DNA of 40,815 bases, from the NCBI GenBank assembly GCA_012520755.1, contig JAAYNS010000100.1:1-40815 (forward strand), written 5' to 3'. Within the stretch, counting starts at the first letter, position 1; each line of letters opens with the position of its first letter. The position numbers were made by a program, and so were the translations under genes. Shown in pieces: positions 34,296 through 40,815 of the stretch. The notes beneath the pieces were generated by a model. That model had not been told where the DNA came from, did not search any database, and worked only from the letters and a program-made list of their open reading frames with translations. This stretch comes from Tissierellia bacterium (GTDB lineage Bacteria; Bacillota; Clostridia; Tissierellales; Tissierellaceae).

Positions 34296-35213
34296 TTAAT
34301 AAACAGGCGTGCAATAATGAGCATATTTTGGATTTCTTCCTTTTGTTATATCAAAGAAAAGTTCCCTAAGTTTCTTACAGACTTGACCTTCTTCTCCTGT
34401 CCCAACTATTCTTCTATCTACTTCTATTACAGGAGTTACTTCCATTGCAGTCCCACTAAAGAAAACCTCATCAGAATTATAAAGCTCTGTTCTAGCTACA
34501 CTTCTTTCTACAACCTCTATATTAAGTTCATTTTTTGCTAATTCCATTACCACATCCCTAGTAATCCCTTCAAGTATATGATCTGATACTGGAGGGGTGA
34601 TAAGTTTGCCCTTTTTCACTAAAAATATATTTTCCCCCGGTCCTTCACATACATTACCTTGTTCTGTTAAAAATATGGCTTCATCAAATCCGTTTTGAAG
34701 AACTTCTAGAGATGCCAAAGCTGAATTCAGATATGCTGCTGTAGCTTTTGTTCTAGGTGGAAGCATAGTATCTGATATTCTTCTCCAACTTGAAACTGCT
34801 GTACGCAAACCTTTTGTTTCTATATACTTATCAAGAGGATGACAATATATCAAAACCCTATTATCATCGTCTCCATATAAGCTAGGAGGTAAGTCTGTAG
34901 ACCCCTTATACACAACTGGTCTTATATATGTTGTAGTTTTAAAATTATTCTTCTTTAATAAGTCTACAGTCCAATCACACAATTCTTGTGCTGTATAAGG
35001 TATATCCATATATAATGCTTTACAGGATTGTAAAAGCCTCTCATAATGTTCCTTTAATTTAAAGCCATATAATTGCTGTTCTTCATCGTCCCAATATGCT
35101 CTTATTCCTTCAAAACATCCAAGACCATAATTAAAAGCTTTTGATCTTATATCTATACTAACTTCATTTTCATTAACAATTTCACCTTGATAAAATACAT
35201 ATGATTCACTCAT
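34296..35213 (-). CDS. ilvE: Branched-chain amino-acid aminotransferase (class IV)
   Basis: The 305-residue pyridoxal-phosphate enzyme catalyses the last step of leucine, isoleucine and valine synthesis. SKAFNYGLGCFEGIRAY near the start, the Schiff-base Lys156 in MLPPRTKATAAYLNSAL, EGPGENIFLVKKG and FFSGTAMEVTPVIEVD are characteristic of class IV BCATs. Length is typical. Start ATG at 35213, with AGGAGGAA upstream. It is the last gene of the ilv operon, 59 nt after ilvD. Confidence 0.94.
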   Translation of the reverse strand: MSESYVFYQGEIVNENEVSIDIRSKAFNYGLGCFEGIRAYWDDEEQQLYGFKLKEHYERLLQSCKALYMDIPYTAQELCDWTVDLLKKNNFKTTTYIRPVVYKGSTDLPPSLYGDDDNRVLIYCHPLDKYIETKGLRTAVSSWRRISDTMLPPRTKATAAYLNSALASLEVLQNGFDEAIFLTEQGNVCEGPGENIFLVKKGKLITPPVSDHILEGITRDVVMELAKNELNIEVVERSVARTELYNSDEVFFSGTAMEVTPVIEVDRRIVGTGEEGQVCKKLRELFFDITKGRNPKYAHYCTPVY

Positions 35214-35272
35214 TTCTTCCTCCTTGTGATAATAGGAACAATAATCTCTGTCCTCGTTATTTTCCCCTATAT

Positions 35273-36931
35273 CTATGGGATTAAAATAGCTCCAGTTGAA
35301 GCAGATGTTACCATCTTTTCATATTTAGCTAAATAACCCTTTAATTCTAATTTTCTTGGTTCCCAATCTTTCTTCCTATCATTAAGGACTTCTTCATCTA
35401 TTAAAACATTTAATTTGCCATCAATCATATCTATTTCTATTGTATCTCCATCCTTAATAAAAGCTATAGGTCCACCTAGTGCAGCCTCAGGGGATACATG
35501 GCCTATAGATGCTCCCTTGGTAGCTCCAGAAAATCTTCCATCTGTTATAAGAGCAACATCCTTATCAAGGCCCATACCAGCCAATGCAGAAGTTGGAGTA
35601 AGCATCTCTCTCATTCCAGGTCCACCCTTTGGTCCTTCATATCTTATTACAAGAACTTCTCCCTTATTTATACTACCATTCATAATGGCTTCCACAGCTG
35701 CATCTTCTCCGTCAAAGACCCTTGCAGCTCCTCTATGCTTTAGCATTTCCTCTGCTACAGCTGATCTTTTTACTACCGCCCCATCTGGAGCAAGGTTGCC
35801 TATTAATATAGCTATCCCACCCGTTTGGCTATATGGTTTATCTATTGGTGCAATAATATCATTATCTAATACCACATGACCTTTTATTACTTCAGCTAAT
35901 GGTTTGTTAGATACACTTTGAGTATCTAAGTGCAATAACCCTTTCTTAGCAAGCTCATTCATAACAGCAGCAATTCCTCCAGCTGCATTAAGGTCTTCAA
36001 TATGATTTGGACCTGCTGGCCTTAATCTGCAAAGATTTGGAACTTTTTTACTCATATCATTTATTTTTCCCAAGTCCATTTCCACATTAGCCTCATGTGC
36101 TATTGCAAGGAGATGTAAGACTGTATTTGTTGAACAACCTAAGGCCATATCTACAGCTAAAGCATTTTCAAAAGCTTTATCAGTTAGTATTTGGCTAGGA
36201 GTGATATTCTCTTTTACTAGTTCCATTATCTTCATTCCAGAAAGCTTTGCAAGTCTAATCCTCTCACTATATACGGCAGGTATAGTTCCATTGCCTGGTA
36301 AAGCAAGGCCTAAAGCCTCAGTCATACAATTCATAGAGTTGGCTGTAAACATTCCAGAACAAGAACCACAGCTTGGGCAGGCACTATTCTCATATAAATC
36401 CAACTCTTCATTTGTCATCTTTCCAGCTTGAACTGCTCCCACAGCCTCAAACATTGTACTTAAATCTATTTTTTGCCCATTTACTTTGCCAGCTAGCATT
36501 GGTCCACCGCTTATAACAATTGTAGGTATATCAAGCCTTGCCGCTGCCATCATCATGCCTGGAACTACCTTATCACAATTAGGCACCATTACCAAACCAT
36601 CTAAGCCATGAGCCCTAGTTACTATTTCTATACTGTCAGCAATAATCTCTCTGCTTACTAGGGAGTATTTCATGCCTTCATGATTCATAGCTATACCATC
36701 ACATACAGCTATGGCTGGGAACTCCAATGGAGTTCCCCCTGCCATTATTACACCTTTTTTAGCAGCTTCTACAATACTATTAAGATGTGTGTGTCCAGGT
36801 ACTATTTCATTAAAGGAGTTTACTATCCCTATTAAAGGTCTATCCATCTCTTCATTTGTTAATCCTAATGCCTTCATTAGGGATCTATGAGGGGCCTTAG
36901 CTAATCCCTTCTTAACACTATCACTTCTCAT
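35273..36931 (-). CDS. ilvD: Dihydroxy-acid dehydratase
   Basis: The 552-residue iron-sulfur enzyme dehydrates 2,3-dihydroxy-isovalerate and -methylvalerate to the 2-oxo acids. Cluster and active-site motifs are present: [59 protein letters not shown] and the C-terminal [20 protein letters not shown]. Length is typical. Start ATG at 36931 with GAAAGGTAGG upstream. A 167-bp structured spacer separates it from ilvC. Confidence 0.96.
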   Translation of the reverse strand: MRSDSVKKGLAKAPHRSLMKALGLTNEEMDRPLIGIVNSFNEIVPGHTHLNSIVEAAKKGVIMAGGTPLEFPAIAVCDGIAMNHEGMKYSLVSREIIADSIEIVTRAHGLDGLVMVPNCDKVVPGMMMAAARLDIPTIVISGGPMLAGKVNGQKIDLSTMFEAVGAVQAGKMTNEELDLYENSACPSCGSCSGMFTANSMNCMTEALGLALPGNGTIPAVYSERIRLAKLSGMKIMELVKENITPSQILTDKAFENALAVDMALGCSTNTVLHLLAIAHEANVEMDLGKINDMSKKVPNLCRLRPAGPNHIEDLNAAGGIAAVMNELAKKGLLHLDTQSVSNKPLAEVIKGHVVLDNDIIAPIDKPYSQTGGIAILIGNLAPDGAVVKRSAVAEEMLKHRGAARVFDGEDAAVEAIMNGSINKGEVLVIRYEGPKGGPGMREMLTPTSALAGMGLDKDVALITDGRFSGATKGASIGHVSPEAALGGPIAFIKDGDTIEIDMIDGKLNVLIDEEVLNDRKKDWEPRKLELKGYLAKYEKMVTSASTGAILIP

Positions 36932-36977
36932 TTTATCCTACCTTTCTATTCAAGGATTATAACAAGATTTCAATGAC

Positions 36978-37100
36978 GGTTTTGCACACTTGCAAAACCT
37001 ACCCGAGCGTTTCAACGAGGCAGGAGATATGCTCATCGCCTGTTTTACAATAAACCGGGTACCCTCTATTTGTAGAAATAGAGAGATTTTTAGCCTCGTT
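36978..37100. repeat. Structured inverted-repeat element between ilvC and ilvD
   Basis: Several hairpins are packed together: GGTTTTGCA-CACT-TGCAAAACC (36978-36999), AACGAGGC (37014-37021) pairing with GCCTCGTT (37093-37100), an imperfect CAGGAGAT/ATCGCCTG stem, and CTCTATTT-GTAG-AAATAGAG (37061-37080). The last long-range arm overlaps the ilvC stop codon. It is richer in G/C than neighbouring gaps and lacks a U-tract. It could be an RNA processing or stability element, or a small mobile repeat. Confidence 0.7.
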
Positions 37101-38091
37101 ATTTCTTTAACCAGCTCATCATAGCTCTAAGCTTTCTTCCTACAACTTCTACTGGATGTTCAGCTTCCATTCTCTTTTTAGCATTATAAAATGGTCTACC
37201 AACTTGGTTTTCTACTAACCAACTCTTAGCAAAGCTACCATCTTGAACTTCAGCTAGTACTTTTCTCATTTCATTTCTTGTATCTTCAGTAATTATTCTC
37301 TTACCAACTGAATAATCTCCATACTCTGCAGTATCTGAAATTGAATATCTCATGTATTCAAACCCACCTTGATTTATCATGTCAACTATTAATTTCATTT
37401 CATGTACACATTCAAAATATGCACTTTCAGGTTGATAGCCAGCTTCAACTAGTACCTCGAAGCCCACCTTCATAAGCTCTGTAACTCCACCACAAAGAAC
37501 TGCTTGTTCTCCGAAAAGATCTGTTTCTGTTTCTTCTTTGAAAGTAGTATCTAATACTCCAGCCCTTGAACCACCAATTCCAGCTGCATAGGCAAGTCCT
37601 ATATCATGTGTATCACCAGTTACATCTTGGTATACCGCTATTAAACAAGGTACTCCTCTTCCATCTTGATACTGACTTCTAACTGTATGTCCTGGTCCCT
37701 TTGGAGCTATCATAAATACATTCACATCAGCTGGTGGCTTTATTTGACCATAGTGGATATTAAATCCATGAGCAAATGCTAAGTATTTACCTGGAGTTAG
37801 ATTAGGTTTTATATGGTTTTCATATAATTCAACTTGTTTTTCATCATTTATAAGTATCATAATAATATCTGCCCATGCTGCTGCATCACTTGAAGTAGCT
37901 ACCTTTAGCCCAAGTTCTTCAGCCTTTGCCCAAGATTTACTTCCTTCATATAAGCCTACTGTTACATCAACCCCTGACTCATGAAGATTTAAAGAGTGGG
38001 CATGCCCTTGACTACCAAAACCTATAACTGCTACCTTCTTACCACTTAATAAATCTAAATTACAATCTTCTTCATAATACATCTTTGCCAT
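37099..38091 (-). CDS. ilvC: Ketol-acid reductoisomerase
   Basis: The 330-residue class I KARI isomerises and reduces acetolactate or acetohydroxybutyrate. The Rossmann motif [17 protein letters not shown] is followed by the cofactor loop [41 protein letters not shown] and the metal-binding [16 protein letters not shown]. The loop has Tyr where many relatives have Arg, which could affect NADPH versus NADH preference; this is speculative. Start ATG at 38091. ilvN ends 52 nt upstream. Confidence 0.96.
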   Translation of the reverse strand: MAKMYYEEDCNLDLLSGKKVAVIGFGSQGHAHSLNLHESGVDVTVGLYEGSKSWAKAEELGLKVATSSDAAAWADIIMILINDEKQVELYENHIKPNLTPGKYLAFAHGFNIHYGQIKPPADVNVFMIAPKGPGHTVRSQYQDGRGVPCLIAVYQDVTGDTHDIGLAYAAGIGGSRAGVLDTTFKEETETDLFGEQAVLCGGVTELMKVGFEVLVEAGYQPESAYFECVHEMKLIVDMINQGGFEYMRYSISDTAEYGDYSVGKRIITEDTRNEMRKVLAEVQDGSFAKSWLVENQVGRPFYNAKKRMEAEHPVEVVGRKLRAMMSWLKK

Positions 38092-38143
38092 TTATATCTC
38101 TCCTTTTATTAGTTTAATTTTTTCTTTATTACATTTTTCTTTA

Positions 38144-38632
38144 TTACATTTTTTCTCCTCTACTCATTGCAAGAACACCTGTCTTTGCAATTTCAAGGAT
38201 TTCAAAATTATCCATCATAAGGATAAATCCTTTTAGCTTTTCCTCATTACCTGTAATTGAAATTACAAGGGAGTCAGGACCTATATCCAATACATTTCCT
38301 CTATAAATATCTGCTATTTGAATTATTTGAGATCTAGTTTCGCTATTAGCCCTTACTTTAATTAGCATTAGCTCTCTCCTTATAACTCCTTCTGCAGGAA
38401 AAACTTTTACTTTAACTACATCAATTATCTTGTATACTTGTTTTTGTATTTGATCTAATGATACTTCGTCCCCTTCAACTGTCAATGTAAGCCTTGCATG
38501 ATCAGGTATATTGGTCATTCCTGCTGTCATTTTTTTTACAAAGTAACCCCTTCTATTAAATAGAGACATAATTCGGGCAACAATTCCATTTGTATTCTTT
38601 GTAATTATTAATATTTCATATGTCTTATTCAT
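38144..38632 (-). CDS. ilvN: Acetolactate synthase small (regulatory) subunit
   Basis: The 162-residue protein has an N-terminal ACT domain (ILIITKNTNGIVARIMSLFNRRGY) that binds valine for feedback control. The C-terminal IlvN domain (ELMLIKVRANSETRSQIIQI and the Ile/Glu-rich end) activates the large subunit. Length matches IlvN/IlvH. It starts 1 nt after the ilvB stop, so the two subunits are translationally coupled. Confidence 0.95.
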   Translation of the reverse strand: MNKTYEILIITKNTNGIVARIMSLFNRRGYFVKKMTAGMTNIPDHARLTLTVEGDEVSLDQIQKQVYKIIDVVKVKVFPAEGVIRRELMLIKVRANSETRSQIIQIADIYRGNVLDIGPDSLVISITGNEEKLKGFILMMDNFEILEIAKTGVLAMSRGEKM

Positions 38633-38633
38633 C

Positions 38634-40343
38634 CTAAATTACACCTCTCTTACCTACCATCTCAGATACACTAGCACCAGCTGGAATCATAGGAAGTACA
38701 TTTACTTCCTTTTCTACTATGCAATTGATTATAACTGCTTCATCGCCTTCTATAGCTGGCCTTAAATCATTTTCTAGTTTTTCTTTTGTATCTATAGTAA
38801 TTGAATTTATACCATAGCCTTCAGCTATTTTATTGAAATCAGGGTTTACACTTAAGTCAACGAAGGAATATCTCTTTTCATGAAATATCTCTTGCCATTG
38901 CCTTACCATTCCTAAAAATGAATTGTTAATAATTACAACTTTAACAGGTAGATTATATTGCTTTATTAACATCAACTCTTGAAAAGTCATCTGAAAACCG
39001 CCATCACCAACTATTGCAACAACCTTCTTATCTGGCCTTCCAATTTGAGCTCCTATAGCAGCTGGTAGTCCATATCCCATAGTGCCAGATCCTCCAGATG
39101 TCAAGATTGAATTTGGATTGTTAAATGATATATATTGAGCAGTCCACATTTGATGCTGGCCAACATCTGTAGCCACAATTGCATTGCCAGCTAAAACCTT
39201 ATTTAGTTCTGATAGTACTTCCTGTGGCAATAATCTTCCTTCATTACTACTGCCGTAAACCATTGGATATTCTTTCTTCCAGCCTTTAACAGTATTTACC
39301 CAATCACTGTGGTCCATTTTATCTAATCTCCTGTTAAACTCAAACAATACATTCTTTAAATCTCCAACTATTGGGATATCACATTTTTTGTTTTTTCCTA
39401 TTTCAGCAGGATCAATATCTATATGAATTATGCTTGCATTCTTGCAGAACTTATCTGGATTTCCTGTAATCCTATCATCAAATCTAATCCCGGCAGCTAT
39501 AATCAGATCAGCTTCTTCTGTAGCATGGTTAGCTGCAACAGTTCCATGCATTCCTAACATGCCCAATGATAATTCATGATTACTTGGAAAAACCCCTAAA
39601 CCTAGTAAAGTTGTAGTTACTGGAATATTAGTTTTTTCTGCAAATTCAATTATTGATTTAGAAGCTCCAGCCTTTAATATACCTGCACCTGCAATGATTA
39701 AGGGTTTTTTAGCAGTTTTTATTAAGTCTATAGCTTTTTTAATCTGCCTTGGGTGCCCATGATAAGTAGGGTCATATCCAGGTAGATTTATTTCCTCTGA
39801 AAAAAGTTTTTCAAACTCATTAAATGGTATTTCCGAAATTTGTATATCTTTTGGTATATCAATTAATACTGGTCCTGGTCTACCTGTGGTAGCTATATAA
39901 TTTGCCTCTTTAATTATTCTTGGCAAGTCTCTTATATCTGTTATAAGGTAGTTGCTCTTTGTTATAGGTAAAGTAATCCCAACTATATCACTTTCTTGAA
40001 AGGAGTCCTTACCCAAGGAAGATCTTCCAACTTGGCCTGTTACAGCTAATAAAGGTACAGAATCCATATGAGCTGTCATAATTCCTGTAACTAGATTGGT
40101 AGCCCCTGGTCCTGAAGTTGCTATACATACTCCTATTTTCCCAGTTGCTCTAGCAAAGCCATCTGCTTCATGAGCTGCCCCTTGTTCATGTCTCGAAAAA
40201 TAATGTTTTATTTTTTTATATTTATATATTTCATCATATATTGGTATTACAGAGCCACCTGGATAACCAAAAACGGTATCTATCCCCAATCTATATAAGC
40301 TTTCAAGTAATATCCAAGAACCATTAACCATTTTATTATCCAA
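38634..40343 (-). CDS. ilvB: Acetolactate synthase large (catalytic) subunit
   Basis: The 569-residue thiamine-diphosphate and FAD enzyme condenses pyruvate with pyruvate or 2-oxobutanoate. VFGYPGGSVIPIYDEI, the catalytic-Glu region RHEQGAAHEADGFARATG, TSGPGATNLVTGI and the ThDP motif VGDGGFQMTFQELMLIKQYN with NNSFLGMVRQWQ are all present. These fit the anabolic AHAS type rather than the catabolic AlsS. Start ATG at 40343 with AGGAGGTAAT upstream. The ilvA gene ends 58 nt upstream. Confidence 0.96.
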   Translation of the reverse strand: MDNKMVNGSWILLESLYRLGIDTVFGYPGGSVIPIYDEIYKYKKIKHYFSRHEQGAAHEADGFARATGKIGVCIATSGPGATNLVTGIMTAHMDSVPLLAVTGQVGRSSLGKDSFQESDIVGITLPITKSNYLITDIRDLPRIIKEANYIATTGRPGPVLIDIPKDIQISEIPFNEFEKLFSEEINLPGYDPTYHGHPRQIKKAIDLIKTAKKPLIIAGAGILKAGASKSIIEFAEKTNIPVTTTLLGLGVFPSNHELSLGMLGMHGTVAANHATEEADLIIAAGIRFDDRITGNPDKFCKNASIIHIDIDPAEIGKNKKCDIPIVGDLKNVLFEFNRRLDKMDHSDWVNTVKGWKKEYPMVYGSSNEGRLLPQEVLSELNKVLAGNAIVATDVGQHQMWTAQYISFNNPNSILTSGGSGTMGYGLPAAIGAQIGRPDKKVVAIVGDGGFQMTFQELMLIKQYNLPVKVVIINNSFLGMVRQWQEIFHEKRYSFVDLSVNPDFNKIAEGYGINSITIDTKEKLENDLRPAIEGDEAVIINCIVEKEVNVLPMIPAGASVSEMVGKRGVI

Positions 40344-40401
40344 ATTATTACCTCCTTACCTTTCAAATCCTTCCTCTGTCTCCCATACAAACTTGCTATT
40401 C

Positions 40402-40815
40402 TTAGGAATGAGAATTCAGCCTTGTTATCTTAAAACCTTCCTTATTTAACTCTTCTGTTATTCTACTTATGTGCTCTTCTCCATTGGTCTCAGCTGTTAC
40501 TTGAAGTTCCACATCATGAAATCTATCAAGATTCTTAAATTGATTGTGGTCTAGCTTTATAACATTGGCATTTAATCTAGATAGTATTTCTGATACCTGT
40601 AGAAGCTGACCTGGCTTATCAGGTAAATTTACAGAAAAGCAAAATACCCTTCCTCTTTGGACCAAACCTTTATTTATCATAGATGAAATCGTCAATACGT
40701 CTATATTTCCACCACTTACTATGGATACAATCTTCTTGTTTTTCTCCTTTAGTCTCTTCAAACCAGCTAAGGGAAGAATACCTGAATTCTCTGCTACTAG
40801 TTTGTGTTTTTCTAC
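40402..40815 (-). CDS. ilvA: Threonine ammonia-lyase, C-terminal fragment (window edge)
   Basis: The ORF track starts at an internal TTG. The frame actually runs open to the window edge and adds VEKHKLVAENSGILPLAGLK before it, so the gene is 5'-partial here (138 codons incl. stop). It ends the PLP-dependent catalytic domain (VSIVSGGNIDV) and carries a C-terminal ACT domain (FSVNLPDKPGQLLQVSEILS). The single ACT domain fits the short IlvA/TdcB-like type (about 400 aa). It deaminates threonine to 2-oxobutanoate for isoleucine and is the first visible gene of the ilv operon. Confidence 0.92.
   Translation of the reverse strand, partial: VEKHKLVAENSGILPLAGLKRLKEKNKKIVSIVSGGNIDVLTISSMINKGLVQRGRVFCFSVNLPDKPGQLLQVSEILSRLNANVIKLDHNQFKNLDRFHDVELQVTAETNGEEHISRITEELNKEGFKITRLNSHS

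Noticed and set aside
35415-35879. Long plus-strand ORFs inside ilvD (35415-35879, 35498-35743, 36201-36431)
   Set aside because: ilvD is full length with all motifs on the minus strand; these are shadow frames.
36932-37098. T-box riboswitch in the ilvC-ilvD gap
   Set aside because: No T-box sequence (AGGGTGGNACCGCG-like) and no terminator/antiterminator pair; the hairpins have another layout.

Overview
The window looks like a chromosome segment of a low-GC, endospore-forming, anaerobic Firmicute, probably Clostridia/Tissierellia. The evidence is AT-rich DNA, many TTG/GTG starts with strong Shine-Dalgarno sequences, sporulation genes (spoIIID, spoIIQ-like, spoIID), S-layer-homology (SLH) proteins, a pyrophosphate-type phosphofructokinase and a complete ilv operon. 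Placement below class level is inference. No tRNA, rRNA, CRISPR array, insertion sequence or prophage was seen.

Layout. 0-2.9 kb (+): a large secreted phosphodiester-glycosidase-domain protein. 2.9-21.8 kb (-): a conserved block. In transcription order it is rho, rpmE, a DUF1385 gene, prmC, two chromate-transporter halves, prfA, ywlC, ywlE, rpiB, upp, tagO/wecA, mnaA/wecB, a ywmB-like gene, murA, spoIID, spoIIQ-like, spoIIID and mbl. The order resembles the Bacillus rho-prfA-ywl-upp and ywmB-murA-spoIID-spoIIQ-spoIIID-mbl neighbourhoods. Between spoIIID and mbl sits an extra two-gene cassette: a radical SAM/SPASM peptide maturase and a 47-codon Cys-rich precursor that is too short for the ORF track. 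22-27.4 kb (+): pfp, then a three-gene ABC operon (ATPase, membrane-anchored NEW3/CARDB-type surface protein, MacB/FtsX permease). 27.5-32.7 kb (-): a C-terminally truncated branched-chain amino-acid binding lipoprotein fused to the tail of a deleted Liv ATPase gene, a large SLH protein, and pyrG. 32.8-34.2 kb (+): a small SLH protein and an UPF0173 hydrolase. 34.3-40.8 kb (-): ilvA(partial)-ilvB-ilvN-ilvC-ilvD-ilvE.

How the genes work together. PrmC methylates the GGQ glutamine of release factor PrfA. TagO and MnaA feed undecaprenyl-linked GlcNAc/ManNAc glycopolymer synthesis, which could supply the polymer that anchors the SLH proteins (inference). MurA, Mbl, SpoIID and the SpoIIQ-like protein serve wall synthesis and engulfment. 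Sequences resembling sigma-E promoters precede spoIID and spoIIID, and a sigma-F-like promoter precedes the spoIIQ-like gene.

Most notable findings. (1) The radical SAM/RiPP cassette: all five precursor cysteines lie in C-x-P motifs, two of them in C-x3-D spacing as in known Cys-Asp thioether (ranthipeptide) precursors. (2) A full-length CTP synthase whose glutaminase nucleophile Cys is Ser and whose catalytic His is Arg, which predicts an ammonia-only enzyme. (3) A deletion scar of a liv operon. (4) Intergenic arrays of degenerate 7-bp repeats. (5) Several structured intergenic inverted repeats.
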